Below, one piece after another: positions 17,179 through 26,044 of a stretch of DNA of 64,000 bases. The DNA is taken from contig NZ_LT896588.1 in NCBI RefSeq assembly GCF_900186615.1, forward strand, positions 1,263,347 through 1,327,346. Direction: 5' to 3'. Under the pieces are notes generated by a model. That model saw only the letters and a program-made list of their open reading frames with translations. It was not told the DNA's origin and did not search any database. Within the stretch, counting starts at the first letter, position 1. Every line of letters starts with the position of its first letter. Source of the stretch: Parabacteroides bouchesdurhonensis (GTDB lineage Bacteria > Bacteroidota > Bacteroidia > Bacteroidales > Tannerellaceae). The translations under genes were made by a program, and so were the position numbers.

Positions 17179-17598
17179 TTATATCATAGGTTCTTTTATT
17201 CGGATATCCGGATTATGTTTACGAAGTAATTTCATAAAATCGCTCTTATTTACAGGCGAAATCAATAACCATTGGCGTCCGTTTTTATATATTATCAACC
17301 GGTCCAATGATAGTGCATAACTTGAAACCGGCATAACCGAAGCTTCTACGTCTGTTATTTCCGAAATAGCAATCTTTTTTTCAGGGAAAATACTGCAATG
17401 AGCTATTAATTGGCCATCCTCTGTTATTTTATACCAAGTATTCATCAACATATGCAGTATCAATAATGCACATAATAACATTACTACCATTGCAACAATT
17501 TTAGTTCCTAAAAAGGCAAAAACACATCCGATAATTGTCAATAATACAATCAGATGATACCACCAGCCCACTTTCGATTTAAATACTCTATCCATCAT
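17179..17598 (-). CDS. Small membrane protein with PH-like domain
   Basis: 139 residues: two adjacent membrane helices (about 14-50) then a cytoplasmic beta-rich domain (WYKITEDGQLIAHC, KIAISEITDVEAS, RLIIYKNGRQWLLISP), the pattern of bacterial bPH domains. Function unknown; probably co-transcribed with the downstream lpdA. Confidence 0.65.
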   Translation of the reverse strand: MMDRVFKSKVGWWYHLIVLLTIIGCVFAFLGTKIVAMVVMLLCALLILHMLMNTWYKITEDGQLIAHCSIFPEKKIAISEITDVEASVMPVSSYALSLDRLIIYKNGRQWLLISPVNKSDFMKLLRKHNPDIRIKEPMI

Positions 17599-17709
17599 TC
17601 CGAAATTTTGCGCAAGTTAGCGAAAAAGATTCAGAGCCTTATTGTTCATACCAGTCTTTATTGTTACATTTAAGCGTTCAAAACAAATCTAACATTAAAA
17701 TTTCTAATT

Positions 17710-18300
17710 ATGATTACACCAAAAATCTACGAGTTGCTTGATATTACTCGTTTTTCCAAATCAAGCGTAATCGGATCTTATCAAGATGAAAAGTTTGATG
17801 ACTTCAACAAATTCTTTGCACAACCATTATTACCTACCGCCGTAAAAGTACACAGTGGAGACGTAATAGACTCAATTGAAATGGTCTATGAAAATTCTTC
17901 TTACAAAAACGGTGAAAGTCCTTTTTTTCACGGAGGACCGAACGGATATGAAAAGCTATTCATCATCAAACCCGGAGATTTTCTTCAAAAAATAGAAGTA
18001 GAATATGGGAAATACACATTCTCTACAGATCCAACCCAAAGAAACAAAGATGTAATAGTAAGGATTCGCTTCACTACCCGCTCCGGGATAAGCAGCCCAT
18101 GGTATGGAAACGAATGTGGAAAAAGAACTCAGCTTCAGGTAAAACCTTTCGTTCTCGATGTATCCGAGAATAACGTGATTTGCTGTTTCTATGGCGCTAT
18201 TGGAAAGCCCAATTTGACACTCCATAACTATTTGCAGGCAATAGGAGTTTACTTCATTACATTCTTGGACCTGCAATCAGCCAAACTATCAAACATTTAA
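17710..18300 (+). CDS. Jacalin-like lectin-domain protein
   Basis: 196 residues. From residue 43 on it follows the jacalin beta-prism pattern: a G-x-I-x-SIEMVY strand (50-60), HGG (74-76), LQKIEVEYG (92-100), VIVRIRFTTRSG (115-126), WYGNECG (131-137), FYGAIG (160-165) and LQAIGVYF (175-182). Jacalin-type domains bind mannose- or galactose-type glycans. No signal peptide or anchor is visible, so location is unclear. It is first in a plus-strand unit with a secreted 5'-nucleotidase (10-bp gap) and an unknown protein. Assignment is by pattern recognition, not by search. Confidence 0.65.
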   Translation: MITPKIYELLDITRFSKSSVIGSYQDEKFDDFNKFFAQPLLPTAVKVHSGDVIDSIEMVYENSSYKNGESPFFHGGPNGYEKLFIIKPGDFLQKIEVEYGKYTFSTDPTQRNKDVIVRIRFTTRSGISSPWYGNECGKRTQLQVKPFVLDVSENNVICCFYGAIGKPNLTLHNYLQAIGVYFITFLDLQSAKLSNI

Positions 18301-18310
18301 TTCTTGTATT

Positions 18311-19963
18311 ATGAAACAAATACAGTTTACGACAATAATCATCTTCCTGTTTCTCTTTCTTGCAGGAGGAAAAAGCGAAGCTATAACTATAACTCCACAG
18401 AAGACCGATACGATTGCAATCATCAGTTTGAATGATTTTCACGGTGCATTTGTAGAAAGTCCCAGCCAGGGAATACCCGGTGCCGGCAATGTCTACTCGC
18501 AGGTCAACCAACTTAAGGAAAGGTATCCATTTCATATTGTTTTATCTGCCGGAGATAATTTCGGAGGAAGTTTCTTTTCCAATCTGACAAAGGGAGAAAT
18601 GATCCCTTACTTCTTTAAGAAACTAGGCATCTCTATTTCCGCATTAGGAAACCATGAATTCGACAACGGGCAGGAGTTTCTTAAAAACAAGTGGAAGGAA
18701 ATAGCCGGCAGCGATACTCTAACCTACGTATGTGCAAATTTAAATAACTCGGCCGGAAGAATTCCGAATTATACTATACCCTACCTGATAAAAGAAATAA
18801 AGATGCCCGATGGCCAAATGCAAAAGTTGGCTATTGTTGGCCTTATTGCATCATCTGCCGGAAGCCAAACTAAAAAGGAGAATGTAGAAGGGCTTACTTT
18901 CAGAGGAAACTACAATCACATATTAGATAGCCTCGAAAAAACTACAGAACTGAAAGACGTAAACTGGCAGATATTGTTGGCTCATATCGGAACACAAATG
19001 ACCGGGAATTCTCCGGCATGGGATGATATAGATTCAGCAAATCTAATTCTTCCCACACCCATTACAGGCATTGCAAGCGGACATTCACATAAGCTAGTCT
19101 CCGGCTATTTAGAAAGTATTCCCGTTGTACAAGGTGCTATTTCCGGCAAGTACATCAGCGTTCTTCGCTATGTGTACAACCAAACAACAAAAAGTCTTGC
19201 ACCAATAGAACCTTATGTAATAAAAGTAGAATCGGTGATCGATCATTCTCCGGAACGGATCGAGATAGACCAGAAAGTAGACAGCATACTCAACAACACC
19301 AAAGAACCCTCCATTGATATGGCACTGACGGAAAAGCTCGCAACAGTAATCAGTGACGAAGGCCTGCCGTACGATAGAGGTAAGAATGCCAAAGAGCTGA
19401 TGGCTTTGGGTAGTTATGTATGTATGTCCTATGCACAAGCTTACCGGGAACGTAAGAATCTCAATATAAATGATATTGTATTGGGATTTTCTCATATGGG
19501 AGGAATCCGTAATGCACTGCCCAAAGGAGATATTTCTGTCATAACAGCTGCCGAAGTCCTTCCATTCACCAATAAGCTGAAAGTTTATAACCTGAAAGGA
19601 AAAGAAATAATGAAACTGGTAGAAGCCGGATTATCTAATCCGAAAGGGTATTTGCAAACAAATAACATCATAATAGATACAACCTCTGTTTCAGGAAAAA
19701 CCAGAGTATTTAATATTCGCTACGTTGTTCCGGGAAGAGAAGAAATCTACTTGGGAAAAGAGAAGCAATATCCTGTTGTAGTAGACGAATTTATTACTAC
19801 GGGTGGTGACGGTTATAGCGAAGATTTATTTCCTAAAGACCGGTTGGATTCCACCATTACCGATCTGGAAACAACACCTTCATTTTTCAGATATCTAAAG
19901 AAATATCCTACATTGGACAATAATACCCCATTCAAAGCAAAACTAAATCATTATAGACAATGA
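18311..19963 (+). CDS. Secreted 5'-nucleotidase / UDP-sugar hydrolase family protein
   Basis: 550 residues with a cleavable signal peptide (to about residue 24). N-terminal metallophosphatase domain: Asp42/His44 (LNDFHG), GDNFGG (81-86), GNHE (113-116), His225 (AHIG), GHSH (257-260), all metal ligands present. The C-terminal 5'-nucleotidase domain has AAEVLPFTNKL and TTGGDGY for nucleoside binding. It should release phosphate from nucleotides in the periplasm or outside the cell. Extracellular 5'-nucleotidases can turn ATP/AMP into adenosine; whether that occurs here is unknown. It sits between a lectin-like gene and an unknown gene that overlaps it by ATGA. Confidence 0.9.
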   Translation: MKQIQFTTIIIFLFLFLAGGKSEAITITPQKTDTIAIISLNDFHGAFVESPSQGIPGAGNVYSQVNQLKERYPFHIVLSAGDNFGGSFFSNLTKGEMIPYFFKKLGISISALGNHEFDNGQEFLKNKWKEIAGSDTLTYVCANLNNSAGRIPNYTIPYLIKEIKMPDGQMQKLAIVGLIASSAGSQTKKENVEGLTFRGNYNHILDSLEKTTELKDVNWQILLAHIGTQMTGNSPAWDDIDSANLILPTPITGIASGHSHKLVSGYLESIPVVQGAISGKYISVLRYVYNQTTKSLAPIEPYVIKVESVIDHSPERIEIDQKVDSILNNTKEPSIDMALTEKLATVISDEGLPYDRGKNAKELMALGSYVCMSYAQAYRERKNLNINDIVLGFSHMGGIRNALPKGDISVITAAEVLPFTNKLKVYNLKGKEIMKLVEAGLSNPKGYLQTNNIIIDTTSVSGKTRVFNIRYVVPGREEIYLGKEKQYPVVVDEFITTGGDGYSEDLFPKDRLDSTITDLETTPSFFRYLKKYPTLDNNTPFKAKLNHYRQ

Positions 19964-20691
19964 ACATTATCAATTACGACAGCTCCCATTTCGGAGGTTT
20001 GGCAGTAACAAGAATAAATGAACTTGTTTCAGACACATTCCCCTCCGAAGCAGCCCAAAGTGGCACTTTGTTTTTTCTGGGGAAAGTGTTTAGACAGAGA
20101 ATACTGGAAGAATGCAATCAGGTCCTTACAGTTAATACAACGGAACAAAATGCTTGGGATCTATTGAAAAAGATCAACACAGATTTGCAGAAAAGCAACA
20201 GAGTATCGGAAACATTTATTCCTGAACTTCAGAACACGGGAAGGGCTATCCAATCCGAAGACGGATACTGGAATCCTGTGTTTTACACTATCATCATGCT
20301 AACTCTGACTTATCTCTATTTTGATCTGGAACGAAGTAACTACGAAGGAAGAGATAAAAATATAGACAGACTTTCAAGACGGCAAACACTCGGAGAGATG
20401 TTATACACACTCGAAGGAATTAGCCAGACTCAGAAAAACCGTCTCCGAAAAGCAGCGAATGGCTCCATCCAGAAAGGCAGAATAGCCATCGTTGAAGAAT
20501 TCGTGATGGCCTATAAATATTACTACGTCGACTTAGATGGAAAAAAATACACAAACTATAATAGCGAAAGTTCGCGGGACAAAGCCGTATCCGATTATTT
20601 AGAGAAACTATGTGCTTTATACGACACTTTTAGCCTAGCCGATTCTATCAAAATGATCCTCTGCTACAAAAAGGATTATAAAGTGATCTAA
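19960..20691 (+). CDS. Protein of unknown function coupled to 5'-nucleotidase
   Basis: 243 residues; not recognised. The start codon overlaps the stop of the 5'-nucleotidase gene (ATGA), so translation is coupled. No signal peptide; mostly helical and charged with one hydrophobic stretch (VFYTIIMLTLTYLYF, about 106-120) that may be a buried helix. Features that a profile search could use: RDKNIDRLSRRQTLGEMLY, GISQTQKNRLRKAANG and the Tyr-rich YKYYYVDLDGKKY. Cytoplasmic by appearance, unlike its exported neighbour. Confidence 0.7.
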   Translation: MNIINYDSSHFGGLAVTRINELVSDTFPSEAAQSGTLFFLGKVFRQRILEECNQVLTVNTTEQNAWDLLKKINTDLQKSNRVSETFIPELQNTGRAIQSEDGYWNPVFYTIIMLTLTYLYFDLERSNYEGRDKNIDRLSRRQTLGEMLYTLEGISQTQKNRLRKAANGSIQKGRIAIVEEFVMAYKYYYVDLDGKKYTNYNSESSRDKAVSDYLEKLCALYDTFSLADSIKMILCYKKDYKVI

Positions 20692-20730
20692 CGACGGCAA
20701 CATCCATTATTTTGGTCAGTGCCTGTAAAC

Positions 20731-20768
20731 AATCAAGTTATTTCGTTTAACTACGAAGTAACTTGATT
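20731..20768. terminator. 16-bp hairpin after the lectin/nucleotidase unit
   Basis: AATCAAGTTATTTCGT (20731-20746) pairs with ACGAAGTAACTTGATT (20753-20768) with one wobble pair and a six-base loop. No T-run follows on either strand. It sits about 40 bp past the stop of the unknown gene and between convergent units. Confidence 0.5.
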
Positions 20769-20855
20769 CATACAAAGAAAATACGCCGCCACTTTTCAGC
20801 GACAGCGTATTCCACTTAAACCGGTTTATACAACACAAGATTGTAAGTCACCCTG

Positions 20856-21563
20856 TTATTTTATTTCTTCCAATACGGTATAAGATTGAAGAGCATTATT
20901 GTCATTATATTGTTCCGTACGAACCAAACCTACATTAGGAGCATACCATTCATAACCGTAACCCGTTATTTTTTCCTTACTTTTGGGTGAACGAGTATCC
21001 ATTTTATATTTCACTTTTGCACACTCAAACGTACCGGCAGGCGTTGTTATCGTTTCATTTGTCATATATTCACGATCATAAATAGAAATATCCCGGCGGT
21101 TTTTACGGTTTTTCTTATCGTAAATTTTTACGGAAGCATCATCCATATATACATTATCGCTATTAAAATCAGGAGTAAACGTATTTGGATAATTCACAAA
21201 ATTATCGGTAATGTCTACATCCGTATTCATTTCAGAAACAACCCCCGGATATGAAAGAGATTGCTTCATGTCCATAAAGAACTCTCCATTTTGGCAATAA
21301 GCCTCAATATCGCCTTTATTGATAACTGTTCCGGCAGCATTGGTAAACACATAATCTGCTTCAACTTGTTGTCCGGAAGGAATTGTTTCTACCTCATCAA
21401 CCTTATAAGTCATGATTGTTTGTAAATTACCTTTCGCATCGTATCCTTTACGAACCAATACTGTTCCTTCGCTTTGCGGAAAGAAAAAAGTACAATCTTG
21501 AGCCATTGCTCCAGCAACAGCAAACATTGATAATAAAGCTGCGAATACTACTTTCATGTTCAT
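20856..21563 (-). CDS. Periplasmic DUF3108/TapB-like protein
   Basis: 235 residues with a signal peptide (cut after AMAQ). The body is a beta-rich domain ending in the family-like motif YEWYAPNVGLVRTEQY, preceded by TITTPAGTFECAKVKYKM. The family has no settled function. An in-frame second ATG lies at 21557. Monocistronic, divergent from nadB. Confidence 0.7.
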   Translation of the reverse strand: MNMKVVFAALLSMFAVAGAMAQDCTFFFPQSEGTVLVRKGYDAKGNLQTIMTYKVDEVETIPSGQQVEADYVFTNAAGTVINKGDIEAYCQNGEFFMDMKQSLSYPGVVSEMNTDVDITDNFVNYPNTFTPDFNSDNVYMDDASVKIYDKKNRKNRRDISIYDREYMTNETITTPAGTFECAKVKYKMDTRSPKSKEKITGYGYEWYAPNVGLVRTEQYNDNNALQSYTVLEEIK

Positions 21564-21691
21564 ATTACTTTATATATTAAATAATTAATTATTAGTCAGA
21601 TGACGGATATAGAACACACAACCCAAATGAATGTTCAATACTGTAAGTTTAAAATATCCAAAGAAAAGATACTGTTTGCTGAGTTAATTCC

Positions 21692-21699
21692 TACCTTTG
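21692..21699 (+). promoter_or_regulatory. nadB -7 box (TACCTTTG)
   Basis: TACCTTTG fits TAnnTTTG and lies 21 bp before the nadB start codon. A TTTG at 21675-21678 is close upstream but nearer than the usual -33 spacing. Confidence 0.5.
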
Positions 21700-21720
21700 T
21701 AATTCTAAACAGTATGGACG

Positions 21721-23298
21721 ATGGTACATAGATTTGAATTCTTAGTGATAGGTTCTGGCATAGCCGGAATGAGCTTTGCTCTTAAAGTAGCAAGTAAAGG
21801 AAAAAAAGTAGCCCTTGTTTGTAAATCCGGACTGGAAGAAGCCAACACTTATTTCGCGCAAGGCGGAGTTGCATCCGTAACAAATCTGATTGTTGACAAT
21901 TTTGAAAAGCATATAGAAGATACAATGATTGCAGGCGACTGGTTAAGCGACCGAAATGCCGTAGAGAAAGTTGTACGCAATGCTCCCCAACAAATAAAAG
22001 AGTTGATTAGTTGGGGGGTTGATTTCGATAAAGACGAAAAGGGTAATTTCGATTTACATCGTGAAGGCGGACATTCCGAATTTCGTATTCTGCATCATAA
22101 AGATAATACGGGCGCCGAAATACAAGACAGCTTGATAAAAGCTGTACAACAACATCCTAACATCACTGTATATGAAAACCATTTTGCCATCGAAATACTG
22201 ACACAACATCATTTAGGTGTAAATGTAACTCGTCAGACACCGGATATTCAATGTTACGGAGCTTACATCATGGATTTGAAAACAGGTAAAATAGATACAT
22301 TCTTATCTAAAGTAACTCTAATGGCCACTGGTGGAATCGGTGCCGTATATCAAACCACGACCAATCCGATGGTAGCAACGGGAGACGGCATTGCGATGGT
22401 TTACCGCGCTAAAGGAACCGTTAAAGATATGGAATTCGTACAATTTCATCCTACAGCCTTATATCATCCGGGAGATCGTCCTTCTTTTTTGATTACTGAA
22501 GCTATGCGTGGTTATGGTGGTGTATTACGTACTTTAGACGGTAAAGAATTCATGCAGAAATATGACAAGCGCCTCTCCCTGGCACCGCGTGACATTGTAG
22601 CTCGTGCCATTGACAACGAAATGAAGAATCGGGGAGATGATCATGTTTATTTGGACGTAACACATAAAGACGCAGAAGAAACTAAGAAACATTTTCCCAA
22701 CATTTACGAAAAGTGCCTGAGCCTAGGTATAGATATTACAAAAGATTATATTCCGGTGGCACCGGCAGCACATTATTTATGCGGTGGCATTAAAGTGGAT
22801 TTGGATGCCCGTTCCTCCATCAACAGGCTATATGCTGTAGGTGAATGTTCTTGCACCGGTTTACATGGAGGAAACCGTCTTGCTTCTAATTCCTTGATTG
22901 AAGCTGTAGTTTATGCCGACGCAGCAGCAAAACATAGTTTAAGCGTTGTAGACACACTAAGTTTTCAGGAAAATATTCCTTCCTGGAACGACGAAGGAAC
23001 CCGTTCGCCGGAAGAAATGGTACTTATTACTCAAAGTATAAAAGAAGTAGGACAAATCATGAGTACCTATGTAGGCATTGTTCGTTCCGATCTCCGCCTA
23101 AAACGTGCATGGGATCGTTTGGATATTATCTACGAAGAAACAGAAAGTTTATTCAAACGTTCTGTTGCATCCAAAGATATCTGCGAACTGCGTAATATGA
23201 TCAATGTTGGTTATTTAATTATGCGTCAGGCTATTGATCGTAAAGAAAGTCGCGGTTTGCATTATACGCTGGATTATCCACCTATAAAGAAAGGCTAA
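21721..23298 (+). CDS. nadB: L-aspartate oxidase
   Basis: 525 residues. FAD enzyme that oxidises L-aspartate to iminoaspartate, the first step of de novo NAD synthesis; the product goes to NadA (42865-43851). Seen: GSGIAGMSFAL FAD motif near the start, the ANTYFAQGGVASV signature, HREGGHSEFRILH, and the C-terminal FAD-contact GGNRLASNSLIEAVV. An ATG six bases upstream is out of frame and hits a stop at once. Confidence 0.97.
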   Translation: MVHRFEFLVIGSGIAGMSFALKVASKGKKVALVCKSGLEEANTYFAQGGVASVTNLIVDNFEKHIEDTMIAGDWLSDRNAVEKVVRNAPQQIKELISWGVDFDKDEKGNFDLHREGGHSEFRILHHKDNTGAEIQDSLIKAVQQHPNITVYENHFAIEILTQHHLGVNVTRQTPDIQCYGAYIMDLKTGKIDTFLSKVTLMATGGIGAVYQTTTNPMVATGDGIAMVYRAKGTVKDMEFVQFHPTALYHPGDRPSFLITEAMRGYGGVLRTLDGKEFMQKYDKRLSLAPRDIVARAIDNEMKNRGDDHVYLDVTHKDAEETKKHFPNIYEKCLSLGIDITKDYIPVAPAAHYLCGGIKVDLDARSSINRLYAVGECSCTGLHGGNRLASNSLIEAVVYADAAAKHSLSVVDTLSFQENIPSWNDEGTRSPEEMVLITQSIKEVGQIMSTYVGIVRSDLRLKRAWDRLDIIYEETESLFKRSVASKDICELRNMINVGYLIMRQAIDRKESRGLHYTLDYPPIKKG

Positions 23299-23307
23299 AT
23301 ATTGCCT

Positions 23308-23592
23308 ATGAGTTTTTCCGGATTTGTATTCGACATGATACGACGCAATAAAGAGAATCGGGATTTACTTAATTTGCGTCGGGAGCGAGCTAAAGATCAT
23401 CAAAGCAAAATGTATAAAAACAGCTCTCTAGAAAACTCTCATATCACTATAGAAGAATTAGAAAAAATAGAAAAAGCCACGCAAGAAAAAGAAAAACAAG
23501 ATCGAAGATATTACTTTCGGTATTTGTTAATCTTTTTCTTGTGTGGAATAACAATTATGCTGATTTTACTTATTTGGCGGATATTTCAATAA
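23308..23592 (+). CDS. Small tail-anchored membrane protein, unknown function
   Basis: 94 residues from ATG 23308 (the frame also opens with TTG at 23302). Charged, probably coiled N-terminal 65 residues (RRNKENRDLLNLRRERAKDH) and one C-terminal membrane helix (RYLLIFFLCGITIMLILLIW). It begins 9 bp after nadB ends, so it is probably co-transcribed. Not recognised. Confidence 0.65.
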   Translation: MSFSGFVFDMIRRNKENRDLLNLRRERAKDHQSKMYKNSSLENSHITIEELEKIEKATQEKEKQDRRYYFRYLLIFFLCGITIMLILLIWRIFQ

Positions 23593-23657
23593 CGTAATCC
23601 ATTTGCATAGATCAAAATTCCCAATACCATAACATAAAACACCTAAACAACACAAAT

Positions 23658-25202
23658 ATGAAAACACGCTCACTTATCTTACCGCTTACAGTATTACCAT
23701 TCATAGCTCCTGGAATTATCCAAGCAGCCGACACACCTCAAAAACGCCCGAATATTGTCCTTTTTATGGTAGATGATATGGGATGGGAAGATACTTCCCT
23801 GCCTTTTTGGAAAGAACGCACCCAATATAATGACATATTTGAAACACCAAACATGGAACGCCTTGCCCAACGAGGTATGATGTTCACGCAAGCGTATGCT
23901 TCAAGCATCAGCTCTCCTTCTCGTTGTAGCTTGTTTACCGGCAGCAATACCGCCCGTCACCGGGTAACCAACTGGACGCTCGAAAAGGATGGTTCCAATG
24001 ATGGTATAAGCGACATTATAGAATTACCCGAATGGAACGTAAACGGTATTTGTCAAGTACCCAACATACCAAAGACTTATCAAGCAACTTCATTAGCCCA
24101 ACTACTAAAGGATAATGGTTATCACACCATACATTGCGGCAAAGCTCATTTAGGAGCACGAAATACACCCGGCGAGAATCCATATCATATGGGATTTGAA
24201 GTAAATATTGCCGGACATGCCGGTGGTGGCCCTGCCACTTATCTGTCGGAAGAAAATTTCGGTTTCCGTGCAGACGGACAAGCTAACAGCCGTTTTGCCA
24301 TCCCTGGTCTGGAAAAATATTGGGGGAAAGACATTTTCTTAACTGAAGCGTTAACGCAAGAGGCCACATTAGCTCTCGACAAAGCAAGCCAATATGAACA
24401 ACCTTTCTTTCTTTATATGGCACACTATGCCGTACACGTGCCGATAGATAAGGACAAACGTTTTTATCAACATTTCATTAACAAAGGGCTATCCCCTAAA
24501 GAAGCCGCTTATGCAGCTCTGGTAAAAGGGATGGATAAAAGTCTGGGAGATCTGATGGATTACCTCGATAAATACAACCTGACAGACAACACGATCATCA
24601 TATTTATGTCCGACAACGGAGGATTGGCCGCCGAGCCCGGATGGCGTGACGGAAAAGTTCATACCCAAAATTACCCGCTAAACAGCGGAAAAGGTTCAGC
24701 TTATGAAGGAGGCATTCGGGAACCGATGATTATAAGCTGGCCGGGAAAAGTAAAGCCACAAAGCAAATGCGACAGTTATCTGATTATTGAAGACTTCTTC
24801 CCTACTCTTCTGGAAATAGCCGGCATTAAAAACTACAAAACAATACAAAAAGTAGACGGAAAGAGCTTCATGCCATTACTTCTACAAACCGGCAATCCGT
24901 CGGAAGGACGCAGCTTATTCTGGAATTGTCCGAATATATGGGGACCTACAGGGCCAGGTATCGGGGCAACCTGCTCTATTCGCAAAGGTGACTGGAAACT
25001 GGTTTATTACTATGAAACCGGCAATAAAGAACTATTCAATATTAAAGAAGATATTGGCGAAAAACATAATCAGGCAGCCAATAAGCGGAAACTGGTAAAG
25101 AAATTGTCAAAAGAATTAGGAAGTTTCTTACGTAAAGCCAACGGACAACGCCCTTCCTTTAAAGCAACAGGTCTACCTTGCCCCTGGCCTGACGAAATAT
25201 AA
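23658..25202 (+). CDS. S1-family sulfatase, serine type
   Basis: 514 residues with a signal peptide (cut near IQAAD). Type I sulfatase fold: NIVLFMVDDMGW with metal-binding Asp39/Asp40, the modification motif S-S-P-S-R-C-S-L-F-T-G with Ser85 as the residue turned into formylglycine, then HCGKAHLG and MSDNGG. A Ser-type site needs an anaerobic sulfatase-maturing enzyme (anSME), not encoded here. Likely removes sulfate from host or algal glycans. Not next to a SusCD pair, so its substrate is open. Confidence 0.92.
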   Translation: MKTRSLILPLTVLPFIAPGIIQAADTPQKRPNIVLFMVDDMGWEDTSLPFWKERTQYNDIFETPNMERLAQRGMMFTQAYASSISSPSRCSLFTGSNTARHRVTNWTLEKDGSNDGISDIIELPEWNVNGICQVPNIPKTYQATSLAQLLKDNGYHTIHCGKAHLGARNTPGENPYHMGFEVNIAGHAGGGPATYLSEENFGFRADGQANSRFAIPGLEKYWGKDIFLTEALTQEATLALDKASQYEQPFFLYMAHYAVHVPIDKDKRFYQHFINKGLSPKEAAYAALVKGMDKSLGDLMDYLDKYNLTDNTIIIFMSDNGGLAAEPGWRDGKVHTQNYPLNSGKGSAYEGGIREPMIISWPGKVKPQSKCDSYLIIEDFFPTLLEIAGIKNYKTIQKVDGKSFMPLLLQTGNPSEGRSLFWNCPNIWGPTGPGIGATCSIRKGDWKLVYYYETGNKELFNIKEDIGEKHNQAANKRKLVKKLSKELGSFLRKANGQRPSFKATGLPCPWPDEI

Positions 25203-25212
25203 TATAAAACAG

Positions 25213-25274
25213 AAAAGATCCCGATCATTTTGGAAAACCATCGGGATGATTTTATAAAATGATCGGGATCTTTT
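25213..25274. terminator. Bidirectional terminator with ATCCCGAT repeat
   Basis: A 19-bp exact inverted repeat, AAAAGATCCCGATCATTTT (25213-25231) with its complement (25256-25274), plus an extra internal CATCGGGATGATTTT copy. Convergent genes (sulfatase and rubrerythrin) flank it, and T-runs follow on both strands. Confidence 0.85.
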
Positions 25275-25288
25275 TACAATAGAGAAAA

Positions 25289-25867
25289 TTAATAATTCTG
25301 TTTCATCGGCTCGAAATATGCCTGTGGATGTAAACAAGCCGGGCATTTCTGAGGGGCTTTCTTTGCCTCAATAACAAAACCACAGTTACGGCATTGCCAG
25401 AAAATAGCTTCGTCTTTTTCAAAGACTTTTCCATCCTGAACGTTTGACAATAATTTACGATAACGTCTTTCGTGTTCTGCTTCCACTTTTGCAATCATAC
25501 GGAAAGCAACAGCTATTTCTTGGAAACCTTCTTCTTCTGCAACTTTTGCAAATTCAGGATACAACTCCGCCCATTCTTCATTTTCACCGGCAGCAGCAGC
25601 AGCCAGGTTTTCAGCTGTAGTAGCAATTACACCGGCAGGATAAGAAGCAGTAATCTCTACCATGCCTCCTTCAAGGAATTTAAAGAAACGCTTTGCATGT
25701 TCTTTTTCCTGTTCAGCTGTTTCCATAAATACACCTGCAATTTGTTCATAGCCTTCTTTTTTAGCTACGCTTGCAAAAAATGTGTAACGACTTCTTGCCT
25801 GTGATTCTCCGGCAAATGACTTTAATAAATTCTGTTCTGTACGTGTACCTTTAATACTCTTTTCCAT
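25289..25867 (-). CDS. rbr: Rubrerythrin
   Basis: 192 residues from ATG 25867 ([13 protein letters not shown]); a longer open frame to 25960 would add an N-terminus unlike the family. The ferritin-like diiron domain has the ESQARSRY and [10 protein letters not shown] Glu/His motifs, repeated as [12 protein letters not shown]; the C-terminal rubredoxin domain has CRNCG and CPACLHP for the FeS4 site. Reduces hydrogen peroxide in anaerobes. Confidence 0.96.
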   Translation of the reverse strand: MEKSIKGTRTEQNLLKSFAGESQARSRYTFFASVAKKEGYEQIAGVFMETAEQEKEHAKRFFKFLEGGMVEITASYPAGVIATTAENLAAAAAGENEEWAELYPEFAKVAEEEGFQEIAVAFRMIAKVEAEHERRYRKLLSNVQDGKVFEKDEAIFWQCRNCGFVIEAKKAPQKCPACLHPQAYFEPMKQNY

Positions 25868-26002
25868 AATACTAATATATGTAGTGAATTGTAAACAAAT
25901 AACGACCCTATTTATTAACAAGTCAAAAATACATATAGTTTTCCAACAACACAATTTCAATTGTTAAATATTTTCTATCAGAATATAAATAAAATTTATA
26001 CT

Positions 26003-26010
26003 TATCTTTG
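26003..26010 (+). promoter_or_regulatory. SulP gene -7 box (TATCTTTG)
   Basis: TATCTTTG matches TAnnTTTG, 34 bp before the ATG at 26045. No clear -33 TTTG. Confidence 0.5.
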
Positions 26011-26044
26011 CAAAATTATTTAGTCTAGTAGGATAAAAGGTAAA

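Noticed and set aside
21715-21732. ATG six bases upstream as the nadB start
   Set aside because: It is out of frame and meets TAG after four codons; the ATG at 21721 begins the conserved N-terminus.
25868-25960. N-terminal extension of rubrerythrin
   Set aside because: The extra residues include an odd Cys-rich and hydrophobic stretch absent from the family; ATG 25867 gives the standard length.
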